64,000 nt of DNA from Cylindrodendrum hubeiense (taxonomy: Eukaryota; Ascomycota; Sordariomycetes; Hypocreales; Nectriaceae). Under the pieces are notes generated by a model that was given only the letters and a program-made list of their open reading frames with translations, ran no database searches and had not been told where the DNA came from. Positions 23,568 through 35,928 of the stretch are shown here, in pieces; the first letter of the stretch is position 1, and every line of letters starts with the position of its first letter. The stretch covers positions 60,709 through 124,708 of the forward strand of contig JAANBB010000076.1 of NCBI GenBank assembly GCA_014621425.1, in the 5' to 3' direction. The position numbers and the translations under genes were made by a program.

Positions 23568-24074
23568 CTACATGAATACATCATCATTCAGCATTTCCTT
23601 AAGAACTCGCAGGGTAACTTTCGCCGCACCCGATCCCGCTGCCAAGTCAAACCACGGCAACCTTCCACTCCACTCCTTCCACGCTAGAAAGCCCTCATCA
23701 TTATCCATGATGGAAACTTTATTTCTTATCCCTGGAGTGCGGTTCTTATCCCGGCCGCAAGTCTGTCTCACTGCACGGTGTAAGTTGATAGGCGCTCTCA
23801 CCAGGTCCACATTCCGAGTACGGTACATGTCAGCGAACGGGGCAGGTCGAATAAGCTCTTCAGGTTCCACTTCTCTTGTGGGTACGCAAAGCGAACATGG
23901 AACGTATGTCTCGGGCGTCGGACAGTGATTGGGTTCGTGGGGTAACGGGTTGAGGGGCGATGTTACGCTGGTTGCGCTTAAGCAAGGGGTAACAGGGGAG
24001 ACGAACAGATAACTTGGCTCTGATTCAGATTTCGGTGTGTGGGCGGTGTTGTTGTGGCAATGTACAAGGCTCAT
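23568..24074 (-). CDS. Doubtful hypothetical ORF
   Basis: A 168-aa frame on the minus strand lies between the SDR stop and the ankyrin gene. The C-terminal third (MDNDEGFLAWKEW, then RLPWFDLAAGSGAAKVTLRV) looks protein-like. The N-terminal part is low complexity, rich in P, S and T. No family is recognised and no upstream promoter was identified. It could equally be a chance frame in the 3' region of the ankyrin gene. Confidence 0.25.
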   Translation of the reverse strand: MSLVHCHNNTAHTPKSESEPSYLFVSPVTPCLSATSVTSPLNPLPHEPNHCPTPETYVPCSLCVPTREVEPEELIRPAPFADMYRTRNVDLVRAPINLHRAVRQTCGRDKNRTPGIRNKVSIMDNDEGFLAWKEWSGRLPWFDLAAGSGAAKVTLRVLKEMLNDDVFM

Positions 24075-24374
24075 ATCAAATTGAATCGACAGAAAACCCC
24101 GTCAAAATCGGTGTCATATTCAGGCTGTTGGCCTTATCAAATGTCTATGAACGCAAGGAGAGGGCCGTGGTAAAATAGTAAGAAACCCAGCCCGGCAATC
24201 CATCCCAGACCCCAACGCCTCTATCGCGCTGCCGTAAACATGCGCATACAGTATCAACAAAATCATTCGCCTGTGGAGGCTTTTCCCATTCCCAGACGCC
24301 GTCAAATCACGCTTCACAATTCATCACCGCTCATCTCGTCATACAACCCTCGTATACAACTCCCCTCCAGGTCA

Positions 24375-26687
24375 TCAGCAGGTGACCTTCACCACCGGCC
24401 CCCACTCCTGTAGCACGCTCGGCTCTTGCACCGCCATGCCCTTGCCACTCAACCATGCACGACACGCTTCAAAGTGTGCATACTCCTTAGGGTTGTATCC
24501 CCGCGACCCGCGCATCTTGACGTCCGTCACTTGAAGCATGCTGCGCCCTGCCGCATCTCGTGCGTGCACGTTTGCGAGGTGCCGCACGAGGGTTCGCATC
24601 GCCAGCTTGCGCCCGCACCGCACTGCGACATGCAGTGCCGTCTCACCAGCACGGTTGCGTGCGTTGACCTCAGCACCCTTATTGATCAACCGGATCAAAA
24701 TCTCCGGGCCAATCTTGTAGTCGTCGTCCTCGGGGAGCTGGGCTGCAAAAGCCATGAGGGGTGTGTTGCCTTCGCTGTCGTAATGATTCGGGTCCACGCC
24801 AGCCTGAAGGAGGCCGTCAAGAAGTTGCAGACGGAGATTCAGCTTCTCGGTAGACGAATCTAGGTCTCGAGGCCCCTCATTCTTCTTACGCTTTTGGTCG
24901 GTAGTGTCAAATCCATATTTCTTCAATATGCTGGAATAGCTGAGGGTTGCCGCAGCGAGACAGTGCAGGCCATTGCGGCCGTCTGAGAACTCCTCGTTGG
25001 GCCTTGCGGTAGCAGAGTTGACAAATGCAACCAGCTCCGACTCCTTTGCAACAGCGTCATTGGGGTAGATTTCTGGCGTAAACGTGAATTGGGACTCGGA
25101 CGGCGGCGGATCAAGGTCCATCCTCTGTGTGTAGATTCGGTTGATGCCCATTGTCGGCGCAACCTGAAATCCCGGTGTCACATTGAACGCGTCGCGCTTC
25201 ATGAATTTCGACAAGTCATAAATCGCCGCAAGTTGGTCAAACGTATTTCGAGCGTCGTCGTCAGCAAGAAGAAGGTGGAATAGGGTCCGTCCGTAGTGAT
25301 CGCGAGCATTAATGTCGACACCCTTCTGGGATACCAGAGTGAGCAGCTCGAAGAGGATCATTGGGTTCAGGAAGCATGAACGATGAAGGACATGAAGAAA
25401 GGTCTGGCCAGCCGTGTTCCTGCCATTGAGCATGGGACCACATATGTCTGAGTTGACAAGCTGGGCAAGATATCGGATGCTTCCACGGGCAGCTAGGAAA
25501 TGAAGAACCGAGTTGCCGAAGCCATCCACAATGCTCAAGTCGACACCATCGATGCCACTCAGGAGAAGTTGTTGCGCATCGGGTCTCAGGCCGGCTGCAG
25601 TGACAAAAGGCGAGTCTGTGATTTCGGCCTGGGCGAAGCATAGGCAGGATCTTTTACAGTGTTGCTCTGCCTCGGGGAAACACGGCGCCTGCTGGCTGAC
25701 GAGCTCATCGAGGATCAAGAAGTCACCGGGCAAAAAGTATGGTCTGTTGGGCAGAGTTGGAGGCGCATCGTCATCACTGAGCCATGAGCCGTAAGGGGTT
25801 GCGATGTCCGAAATGGGCGACAGACTCTCAGCACGGTGGTTGATTGGAGCGGTGAATCGCTTGACAAGTAGTTTGACAGTCCGAATGTAAGGCTCCGAAT
25901 AACCCGCCAGCACGCGTTGGAGTGAGCCTGTTGATCCTTGTGTGCCCTGGGTCGACGACGACATAAAGGTGGTCCGGCGAAGGAATCGGCTCAAGGGACT
26001 GGTGTGGTTGCTGGTGTTGTTGTTGTCCTGCTCGATCGATCGACGGGCTTTCCTCAGTGTCTCTCTCGGCGCCTGTCTCTGAGCGGCGGGAGGGGCCGCA
26101 ACAGGAGGGGCCGCGGGAGGGGGGAATTGGTGAAAGCGCGGGACTTCGAGAGTACTCGGGCTAGTGCCAGTCTCTCTCTTCATCGACGGGTTCGGGTCCG
26201 GGTTGAGGAGTGGTGGCGGATCGGAGGCGGCGTGGGGCCGTGCGGAAGTAGATCCCCGACTCGAGAGGGATCGGGTGGGCGAGAGGGCGAGCTCATTCAG
26301 TCGGCGGCCCATGTCGCTTTCGGTTCGGGGGTGCAGCCATCGAGGCTCTTTGTCGAGGAGGCCGTTAATTTTCTTGTTGGCGGATTCCTTTCTACACCAC
26401 GCGGAGCATCGGTCAGCGGAGGAGCTTGTCGTGGGTGCGGGCAGCATTCAGCCAAGACAAATGAGGGGCACATACCCAGGAGCAGCGTCGGGAGACTTGA
26501 CATGGACGACCTCGATGATCTTCTGGAGCGGCAGCGTGGTGTAGAGGTAGAGGCGCGAGACCTTGCGCTGGGACGAGTTGTTCCACAGCGGCGGGCGGCC
26601 GGTGTTGGTATTGTTGGAGCCGGAAGGCGATGCGGACGAGAATGGAATCCTCAGCGCCGAGGGCGAGGAGGAACCGCCTCCGTTCAT
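24375..26687 (-). CDS. Ankyrin-repeat protein, uncharacterised
   Basis: Model: complement(join(24375..26391, 26476..26687)), 742 aa. The intron is 84 nt (GTATGT..GTAG). I start at the first ATG (26687); the frame runs a few codons further to a TTG. The first exon ends in a conserved-looking segment (SRLYLYTTLPLQKIIEVVHV) and continues across the junction as SPDAAPG-KESANKKINGLLD. Residues about 75-250 are serine/proline-rich and probably disordered. From about 300 onward there are ankyrin motifs in two groups (NSVLHFLAARGSIRYLAQLV, GQTFLHVLHRSCF, DINARDHYGRTLFHLLL; then DPNHYDSEGNTPLMAFAA, EVNARNRAGETALHVAVRCG). It ends KVTC. It is likely a scaffold or adaptor in cytosol or nucleus. No enzymatic domain is present, and the repeats suggest protein binding. 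Confidence 0.85.
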
Positions 26688-27080
26688 GCTGGGCAACGAT
26701 GAAGAATCCAGCGCGGGTTTGCGGTTTCGCGGGTTCGCGGGCTGGCGACAGTAGCGAGCGCGAGGTTCGAGGTATTTGCGATTGGTTAATCAATCAGTTC
26801 GATGCACTGTCCCGATGACTTGTAGATGCAGGACAAGCGCCATCACGAATGGGAGTGGGCGACGGGGCTGGGCGGGTTATAAGGCGCCTGACGCCAGTTT
26901 GCAAGGCGGCGGGAGGGAGGTGGGAGGGGAGTGGGAGGGAAGGAGCAGAAAATCCACATCAGGCAAGCTGGCCGCGGACCACGGTCGCATGGAGGCAGTG
27001 AGACGGACGTTAAGGCAGAGAGGTGAGAGGGGACGAGTGAGACGGTGGGTGTAAGACCTGTGTGACCAGTGTGGCCTATG

Positions 27081-27120
27081 CCAGGTGTCCCAGGTATGCC
27101 AGGTATGCCAGGTGTGCCAG
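27081..27120 (+). repeat. 9-bp tandem repeat
   Basis: Four and a half head-to-tail copies of CCAGGTRTG, with one base changed in the first copy. Confidence 0.9.
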
Positions 27121-27228
27121 CGAGCCTATGGCGCCTACTGCGTATGGCACCGCATGACGCCATGCACAATGATGCCTCCCATTCCACTGAACCTGAGGCT
27201 CTGGCCACCGGTGGCCTCCTTGTCTGCA

Positions 27229-27274
27229 GCGGGTGGCAGGGCGCTTGCGGGTGGCAGGGCGCTTGCGGGTGGCC
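27229..27274 (+). repeat. 18-bp tandem repeat
   Basis: Two perfect copies of GCGGGTGGCAGGGCGCTT followed by a partial third. Confidence 0.92.
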
Positions 27275-29468
27275 TCCAGCGGCCCCCAGAGGGAACCGAC
27301 AGCGGGAGCAGCGCGAACAGTGGGCTGCATCAGCGGGAGGAAGCAGCCCTGAAAGGCGGGTGGTGACCGCCAGGGACTGGGGGCCTCACTGAAGCAAGCA
27401 ACAAACCCGCTCGGCCAGGCCCGGCGCCAGACCCAATTGTCTCGAGTATTTCGAGGATCCCGGCAGCGGCGCCATCACAATGCACAGAATGTGAATCAAC
27501 GGCACGGTACGCTTTCCCCAGTGCAGCTCATCTCGTGTCTTGTGCTGTTCTTGTTTTGCACATCCAACAGAGTCCGCCCAGACATTGTTGCTGCGCCACC
27601 CCACCCAGATCGCGACCGGAGGCCTGGCTGCGCCGTGTGCCTAACCAGATATTCGCCACATCTCGTGCCCCTCTTTGCCTTGCCTGTCTGCGCTTGGCTG
27701 CCAATGCCGTCTTTCCCGGGGCCGAGACCATCGCCGACGCACCGGAATGCCATGGCAGCAGAGGCAATTCCCGCCTGTCATTCGGCACACTTTAATCGTG
27801 CATATAGAGGTCAGTGTGTTCGTCGGCGGCTGCAAAACGCACCTTGAAACGCCACGGCCTGCACGGTAAGCGCCCGACCTACCATCTCAGATCTAACGTC
27901 GTACCCAGAAACGGCCACTCCACCTCCACACTTGCCCAAACCCAAACATCGAGTTTGGCATGTCACTCATGACATGGCCGCGTTCATTACCATCAACAAC
28001 CCTGGAGCCGGTGGCCTCTACGGAGTGCATCTGCATGTTTCATCAATGACTGGTCAAGAGGGAATAACAGAGGCGCAAGATATCCCCGCGTGGCTGTACC
28101 ATCGCGTGGCGCATTGGCCGGCTCCAATTGTTAGTGCATCTTGCCAGCTACTTTTGCACAGCCACGCAAGGCGTCCAACCAGGCAGTCTTTGGTCTCTCG
28201 TCTCCCACCTTACTCACTACACCACATTTCACTTCCATTCACCCATCTACCGGTATATTTGATCGCTATTGTGCTTAACCCCATGCGGCCCGTAAGGCAG
28301 CGGAAGTCGCCCGCCGCTGCTGCCCCATAGAGAAATACAATACGCATGCCTACTACGTAGGTACGGACGCGACTGACATACGTAATGCTCAATAGTTCCT
28401 CGGCCGGTCCATCAAAATCTTGACATCTCATTTAACTACGAAAACGTATCCCATGTCTGCAGCTAGCCCCAGCTCCAGACCCAGGAAATCAATAGATCCA
28501 AGTCCGGCCAACAGTGGCTCCACTCTCACTGTCCACACTCTGGTCAAAAGTAGATCAATGATGAAACCAGACTACTTCCATTTGAGCCACCTCGGCTGGG
28601 GTATGGCCCCAATAGTCGCCCGAAAAGGGAAACTAGCGAAAATGCGGGCTCTCTGTTGGTGACATTTTGGAAAAACCTGGGCCGATATCGTGACTCTTGG
28701 TGGAAGTATCCCGACACCAATAGATACTTACCTTGAGGTACAGAGGCGCATCAAGGGAATGCCCGTATCTAGGTACCTAGAACCAACCATGTAGGCACTG
28801 TTGTGGCTGGGCGGTATGAGCCGTGATTATGTCATCTCCCGCAATCAATCGCACGTCCAGCTTGTTGTCGACTCCGATAACACTACATTCCGTCAACGGC
28901 GAATAGACCCCATCCCCATGCTGCCGTCCATACGTTGTCAGGGACAGTCCACCTAGCTTCAAATCTACCATCCTAGATAGTAAAGGGCCAAATTCCTGAA
29001 CGACATGAGTCTCATGTTTAAGACAATGACGCCTACATCGCCAAGAATCTTCACCAAGGTCGGAGAATTTTAACTTCCCGAGTCAATGATCCGGGAACCC
29101 GGTACAAGGCATGCTACCCACCCAACGGCCTGGATTGTTTCAAACTGGGATTGGCTTTGGATCATCCAGAGACGCGGGAAAGTTTATGTTGAACGAGGGG
29201 CTACCAAAGAATTAAGAGTCATTCACAATGGGCAAGCATGGTTTAGAGGAGAGGTTATGAATTATTTCTGAAAATAAAAATTAACAACGCAAATTCCTTT
29301 CTAAAGCGCAACTGGATCACACGGAACAAACAAATACGCAATTATCTCCACAAAAAACTCATAACCGTTCTCCTCTTGGCCAAGCCAAAGTCGTCTAATT
29401 CATACTATGTACATAGTGAAGCGTATTATATGTTTAAAAAGCAATGTAAGGAAAAAATCCAGGTGCAT

Positions 29469-30191
29469 TTACAGAAGGACAGCAACGATACCGGCCGCAG
29501 CAGCGACCAGCTCGAAGCCACCGACCATGCGGGCAGCGGCGCCAGTGACGTAAGTCGGGGCGGCGGTGCCAGTGGCCTGGGAGCCGGCGGTGGTGGGAAC
29601 GGTAGCCGAGGGGTGGCTGGGAGCAGCGTACTCGGAACCGGTCTCACCAGCAGAGGAGTCACCTCCGGTAGCAGCGGGAGCGCTGTACTCGGGGTTGCTG
29701 CCGGAGGGAGCCTCATAGCCGGCAGAAGTAACAACCACAACGGTGGAGTGCTTGGGGATGTAAGTCGTACCGGTGGGGTAGACAGTGGTGGTGACACTGC
29801 CGTAGGGGCAGTTCTCGACATCAGGAGCACACGAGGTGACGGTGTAGGTCTGGGTGGTGTAAAGAGTGGAAGTGAGGTGTCCCTCAGGGGCGGAGGGTCC
29901 CTCAGTGGGCTTGGAGCCACCCTCAGTGACGGGGCAGACAGTGGTAGAGACGGCAAAGGTCTCAGTGGTGACGTGTCCAACGGGGCAGTTGGTAACATAA
30001 GACGGGCACTTGGTGATAGTGTAGGTCTTGGTGCTATAAACAGTGGACGTGGTGTAGTCGACGTGCTTGGGAGGCTGGGTGGGCTTGGCATGCTCCTCGG
30101 TGACGGGGCAGATGGTGGTGGAAACAGCGACAGTCTCGGTGGTAACGTGGCCGACGGGGCAGTCGGTAACGTACGCAGGGCACTTGGGTAC
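29469..30191 (-). pseudogene. 5'-truncated GPI-anchored wall protein gene
   Basis: The frame is open from the stop at 29469 back to an in-frame TAG at 30237-30239. Recognisable protein begins only at about 30191, with no in-frame ATG and no signal peptide. The kept part (about 240 aa) has Cys/Thr repeats: KCPAYVTDCPVGHVTTET, then KCPSYVTNCPVGHVTTET, then SCAPDVENCPYGSVTTTV. Each is followed by STT(I/V)CPVTE or YPTGTTY. A Ser/Thr/Ala/Gly-rich stem follows, ending in a GPI-attachment signal (TGAAARMVGGF plus hydrophobic ELVAAAAGIVAVLL). Such proteins are secreted and tethered to the plasma membrane or wall. The break falls inside a repeat unit, exactly where the duplicated 9.6-kb block begins. 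The N-terminal half is therefore missing, unless an exon lies far away, which is unlikely. Confidence 0.75.
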
Positions 30192-31252
30192 AAAGTTTCG
30201 AGGTAGCCATAAGCTTAAAAAAGACCATTGGCACGGCTATTCCAGGCCAACGGGACGGGGACCGGAATCATACAGCCGGGAACGGGGCTACAAAGCGGCC
30301 TCGTCCAGGCGGGGAGCCTCGTCGCCCAGTTCCCAAAATCCAGGGGTGTTCAGGCCTGTGCTGGTATAGGGCTGTCGCCTACGATGGATACAGCGGCTCT
30401 GCTCTGTGGTTCTGGGGTTGGCGCTGGTATTTCTGGTCGCGAGGAGCAAGATGATAGCATGTGCCCTTGGCTATTTCGTCATGCGATGTGCGGCCGCAGC
30501 CTCGACCCCGGACAGGCGTCAATGGAACTGCATAGAAAATAATATGAGGAGTGCATTGCATGAGGCAGACCAGGTTTTATTTGCTCAGTATGGACAGCAA
30601 GTGACAGCCTGAAGTGAGGACAGCGGCCGCCAAACTTCCAGCCACCAGGCACCCCTCCCTTAAACACCCTCGACAGCACCTGAGAAATCCCTTCACATCG
30701 TCTTCCTCTTGCATCAACACCCCCCACACATTCACCTTTTCTTTTCGGTCTAGATCTCTACTTCCGTGAGAGGTGCAGGCTTGCCGCGTTTCGCCCACCT
30801 GACATGCTCCAACACGTCTTCGACTATTCGCTAATCGGCTTTCCTCTTCTCTCAACCTCTCGTCTTGCTTCTTCTGGCTCTCGGCTGCACAACCGTGGCT
30901 TCCCAGCTACCTGACGCATGTCTTGCGCGGCGACGGTGTATGCTACTTGTCGTATGCCTTGCGTTGTGATGACGGCCGCTATCCCGCGGCTCGGACCGCA
31001 TCTGCCGCGTCCGTGACTCCGCGTCAGCGCGTCGATACCACGAATACACAGCACGAGGATCTCGCCTCGGACTCGGGATCAAATGGGACTCCTATTCAAA
31101 TACGACCTCGGTGCGCTCGTTTTGTGATGCATCGGCCCTCCTCAACATTCAACAGTTTGGGCTGCCTTCCCCTATTCGCTCTCGACACGGCTGGCCGACA
31201 CTGCTCGAACCGAACCCCTCTCAAGACAAAACATCACGGAATGGTTCTCACC

Positions 31253-31641
31253 ATGTCATCCTCTGTGATGGTTGAACTTGGCGACATTGACTTGGTGCTG
31301 TAATTCATCCCAGTTCCGTTCTTTCCCTGCTTACACTTCTCCCTATCTTGTCACAGCTCGACGGGCCGGCCTGACAACTTTGCTAACAGCGCGACATGAT
31401 CAGCACAAAAAGCAACCGATCCAAAAAAATGATGCATCCCTTCGTCTCGGTACCGATGAGCCGCTTCCTTCTCGTCTCAGCGGACGACCCGATCAACGCT
31501 CGACTCCTAGCTGCCCCGAACACCCTTTGCAAAGTCTCGAATCAACGCACCGCCGGCGCCAACAACAACAGACTCGAAAATAACCACGCGCATTCTACGC
31601 GCTCTGTTTGTATACTTAGTCATCGTTCCACGATTATCTGA
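31253..31641 (+). CDS. Conserved short two-exon gene 'alpha', copy A
   Basis: Model: join(31253..31299, 31404..31641), 94 aa. Exon 1 (MSSSVMVELGDIDLV) is 47 nt, the same length as in copy B. The second exon enters in the same phase (phase 2, completing CTC) after a GATCAG acceptor. The core VPMSRFLLVSADDPINARLL aligns with copy B without gaps and differs mainly at third codon positions. Its donor is GTAATT where copy B has GTAAGT, so splicing may be weakened. The family is unknown. The C-terminal ~35 aa are not conserved, so the true end may be a further intron at the conserved TGTATACTTAGTCAT. Confidence 0.4.
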
Positions 31642-33310
31642 CTATTTTCCAGGGCATTCTTGCCCAGCTACAAGAAGTTGGGCCAGGACGGAGAAGCCTT
31701 ATGGGAACTGAGGAGCACAGAGCGAGGAGCCAGTCGATTATTGGGGTTCCATGTAGTGGCTTACATCCACAATAGCTTCCAAAATTGAATACTTCTTCGC
31801 GGCACTGTTTAGTTCTAGTAAATGGGGTCTGCTCTTGCCAGTGTTGTACTGTTCCTCGCCTCGGCATCCAGTACGGCTTATATGATACCTCGCTGTGCTG
31901 CGCCACATTCGATGGGGGTTATGGAGTACATGTAAAAAGGAATCCACCCTGGTGGCTGTGCGAACCAGTATTGGTCGAGACAGGCAGATTTATCCAGGCC
32001 CCAAGGCAGACATTAATGAGAAATCGTGGATGGCTGATTACATTTCGATAGTCCAGTTGCCAACACGCTGTCGATCTTGGCACAGAGAGTCGGCCAGGGA
32101 GGGCGACATATGCCCAGGCTTACACTTCTTCCTAATCAGCTCCTACATACTGCGCGCTGGTCCTTGCTTTAGAGAACTAAGGTACTACGTAAGCCTTGCG
32201 AAATGAAAGGCCGTGCACCTCATTTAAGAGCAGAATTTTCCATTCAGCTGAAGCAGATGTGTCTCGGACGAGACATATTGCAAATTATAACTAAGTAAAA
32301 CGTTCATACAACCATAGTTGGTTAGCTGGTCAAGCGGTAACACTCACAGGATACCCGAAATTATTTTAGTACGAACCACTAGCTATCCCGGCATGGGAGC
32401 TGTCATCCTGGGGAAGCACGTCGCACGTCCTCCTTCAAGGGTTCCCAGCCGCGGAAACGGAAGTGCCTAGCGGATGGCTTTTATTGAACCAACAAGCAAA
32501 TATAGTGGCGGCATAATTCGACGGTCTTCGAAAGAACCCTCCTCTTTGCAGGCCGGAGGTTGCACACGATGCAGACGCCAAACCCGCCCCGCAAGCCCCA
32601 CAGCTCATGCCCCGGAGCTAGGATAACCCGGGCCTTGCCCAAGCCTGCCCAAGCCTGCCCATCCTTATGGGTGCTATTGGTGGAGCACCTTTGGGGCTTC
32701 TCCAAGTTTACTGGGGATAGGCTATTTGTAGAGGCGTGTTTGCTTTTGCCTGCCTTGAGTCGCACGTGCTCCACCTGCGGCACCCCAACGGGTACTTGTG
32801 ACCGCCACCAGGCACAACGCCAGCTCCAGTTTCGCGCTTGCTGTAACCTGCTTTCAACTCATTTAGAAGCCGAACGGGAAATTAATTGTTGGCAGAGCGG
32901 ATGAGTTTGATCCGTGGAGGCTCGTCGGCATGCATCAGTCCGGCGAGTAACCGTTCTGCCATCTTACTCCTGCATGTGCTTCGTATGTAGGTGACAAGTC
33001 AGGTAGCTAGGTACACATTTGCTGCACACCCATTTCATTCACTCTTCAAAGCCTAGCCCATTGTATTCCTTTTCCCATTTCTAGGGCCTCGTTACATTGT
33101 TGCTTTTGCGTCTTGGTGATCGGCTAGAACGTTTAGGAACAAGATCAGCCTCTCAACAATGGGCTTGATGGGGAGGGCATAGCAAGACTTGACTAGTTAG
33201 TACCAATTATATAAAGATATCATATATTTGCCATTGCTCTTTATCTGCGAGCATCTGGTTCCTCACAGAGTTCTTGCATCATCACGTGCTGAGCCCAGCA
33301 CGGCCGCTCG

Positions 33311-33663
33311 ATGTCCAACGAGACCGCCCTCGATACTACCTCCTCACTGGAGGTTCATCTTAGTGTGTACGTACTTCGTTGTTCCCCCTTGTCTTTACCT
33401 GTTATTCTGACAAAGACATAATTAGATGCTCTGATAAGCACCCTGCACCAATGCAGGAGACTCAAGAGACCCAAACGACCTCAGACCCTGTGGATAGGGC
33501 GGCTTTGGTCGAAGAATTCCTTAGCAGTCCAGATCGGCCTTGGAATTTCTTGGATTCGTTGCCGGTGACGCCACCAGCACCAGCGGGTGTGGCCCTTGGT
33601 GCGACAGGCGACGGCACCAGCGCGACGGGGCGGCCCGCCAGCTTAATCATAGATACGGAGTAA
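33311..33663 (+). CDS. Conserved short gene 'beta', copy A
   Basis: Tentative model: join(33311..33364, 33457..33663), 86 aa. It starts MSNETALDTTSSLEVHLS and, after a 92-nt intron (donor GTGTAC, acceptor CCAATGCAG), continues ETQETQTTSDPVDRAALVEE and FLSSPDRPWNFLDSLP, ending in a Pro/Gly/Ala-rich tail. The ATG context (TCGATG), acceptor region (CCCTGCACCAATGCAG) and the core D(R/K)xAxLxxxFxxxDxPW are shared with copy B. It is a small, probably soluble protein. No known family was recognised. Confidence 0.35.
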
Positions 33664-34740
33664 GGTATATGAATACCGAGAGCTTGGGAAACTAAAATGT
33701 TGTGTGTTCATGCAAGCGGAGCCTACTTCCTAGATGCGGATGATGGTCCGTATGGGCGATCAAAGCGCTGTGGAGCCACTGCAGAGCACTTTGATCCCCA
33801 CTGTGGACGGCGCGGTTGGCAGCTGGAGTATGGACACTGGTTTGGAAGAGCTGCGACGTGGCATTCGCAAAATGAGTGGATTGAGATGGAATATAGGAGC
33901 AAGATGTATCAGCGTGTGTTCGAAATGGCAAGACTTATCCGTGAGCTAATATAACCTGCATTCACTACTTGCTAGCTCGTTTGATGTGGATGGCGTCTTC
34001 TTGCTTCGTTGTCAAAGCGACAGTTAACAGCAACCCGCTGAAGGGGGAGGGAGAAGCCAATGGGCGAAGCTACCAGCCAGCCACGGAGAAGATCTGTTCT
34101 TCTTCAAAATGTTCGGACCGTATTCCCTTATCGACTACGTATTCGGGTAGCCTGTGTCGCTCTCCTATTTTAAAAAAAAAATTGATCCACCGAATCTCCT
34201 TTCGCAGCCGGGGAACGATTGCCCGGTGCCGGTGCCTCCGCCCAGCATTGCCCGCCGGGGCGAAAGCCGTGCCAATGTTTAGGCGAGATCGAGAGATCTC
34301 TTAGGGTTATCGCAGCTACTATATTAAGATTTCGAACACGATTCTAGCTTCACGATCCTCGTCGGGTGCTGGGCAGTGATCCTCCATCAGATCACTGTGC
34401 CGCCGAGCCGTGAAATACCTTGCAATCAATCTTCCTCCCTGCTTGACAATTCACTGATCTTAATTTCAGGGACAGGTTGTGTGGCGCAATCGTGTCAGGC
34501 TGTGAAAACTCTGCCCCTTTTTATCGCTCCATGCAGCAAACTACAAGCAGGCGCTTCCACTTCGGCTCGAGCTTTGGGGAACTCACTCCTATTTCGCAAA
34601 TTAACTGCATTTACGGTGCAGGAGACCGGGCGGGCAGCGATGGGCTACAGGGAGAGGGAGCGACCAAAACGATGAGGAAGCATGCCCCATCAGCCCATCA
34701 ACACTGGATGCCAGGATACATCTGCCTGATTGCCAAAATT

Positions 34741-34775
34741 TTGTGCGTGTGTGCGTGTGTGCGCGCGCGCGCGTG
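34741..34775 (+). repeat. Alternating GT/GC microsatellite
   Basis: An alternating purine-pyrimidine run (GTGTGTGCGTGTGTGCGCGCG.. type), the kind of sequence able to adopt Z-DNA. Not present at the corresponding place in copy B. Confidence 0.8.
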
Positions 34776-35903
34776 AGGCGAGGGCTATGACGAACATGTC
34801 CGGCCGGCTTTTACGTGGCTTGGCCGTTCGTTGGTTGCCTCTGTTCTCCCTCACCCCTGCGCTCAGGCTCGATAGAAGGCCGGTGTAAAGCCAGGCCAAG
34901 CTCATGGAAGTGATAAAGGGTGGCCGACTTGGAGGCCATATCCCCAGGCAGCCGTTGACGGCTCTGGCCGAATCCATTCCAGGAGTGTTCAATGTGCACG
35001 ATATGGTCGGTGAGCCAACGGTCTCAGACACGTGAAAGGCTCTCCTCCCTCTCGTAGGTAGGCAGGCTGGTCCCTTCCGGAATTCCCTGAGTGAGTTGCC
35101 CCGTGCTCACTGTCCTATACAACCTCGGCTTCGGGGTTTCTAATCCCCCGGCAGACGGGTGTGCGCGATGCGGCCAAGTCTTGTGAATGAGATGAGATTC
35201 AGTCCTCTCTCAACCATCATCGGCTATACCCCCGTGGAGGAAAATTCAGAAACCAAACCGGTATCAAAGGAGAATGGCTGTCTTGAAAAAAGCATGCGGG
35301 GAAGTGTTCTTGTTGGTGAAATACATCCAATACAATTCCATCATCTGCATTCGCCTCGATCTGACAGTCACGCCTCCGCGCACTGCCGTGATTGCCTCTC
35401 CAACCAACCAACCCAAGCAGAAAATTAGGCAGAACATGCAATAGTCGGTTAAAGTGGTAATGAATCAGGCGTAGGAGTGGATAAATCTCTAGGGAGACCT
35501 GAGAAATCTTTCATTTTAACCTGTCGCATCCATTCGTGTTGCAAGTGATCCCAACGCTCAGCTCTTCATCATTTACACCACGGACCCACCACAACACCAG
35601 CGCCCTTTGCAGGGAGAGCGCGATGGGCCAAGATGCCCAGTTCTCTCGAGCCCGCAGACCCCGATCCAAAATATCTCTTCCTGCGTCTGAAGCGAGGAGT
35701 GTCTGCGGTGCATTCGCTCCTCATGCTTTGCTTTGCTTGGGCTCAGCGCAAAGGTTCTTGTCAAAACGTGGATAACCCCCCTCGTCTCAACATTTCCCCT
35801 TTTTGCGAAGTGTGGCGACCCAGTGTGCCTCGAAGATGTGGGTGTTTGGTTGCCTTGTTAGGCGTTCCGCATTCCTCCTCTTCCCGGGCTATAGGGGCGT
35901 GGC

Positions 35904-35928
35904 ACCTACCTACCTACCTACCTACCTC
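35904..35928 (+). repeat. (ACCT)n microsatellite
   Basis: Six tandem ACCT tetranucleotides inside copy A of the duplicated block. Confidence 0.85.

Larger units (their letters stand above)
26688..29468. other. Gene-poor region with short tandem repeats
   Basis: About 2.8 kb covers the ankyrin gene's promoter, two G-rich tandem repeats (27081-27120 and 27229-27274) and the 3' flank of the truncated wall-protein gene. Short frames at 27.4-28.3 kb overlap each other on both strands and look non-coding. Confidence 0.5.

Noticed and set aside
29376..30206. 276-aa plus-strand frame rich in Gly and Ser
   Set aside because: It is the antisense reading of the Thr/Cys/Pro-rich wall-protein gene. The minus frame has conserved repeats and a GPI signal, while this one has only low complexity.
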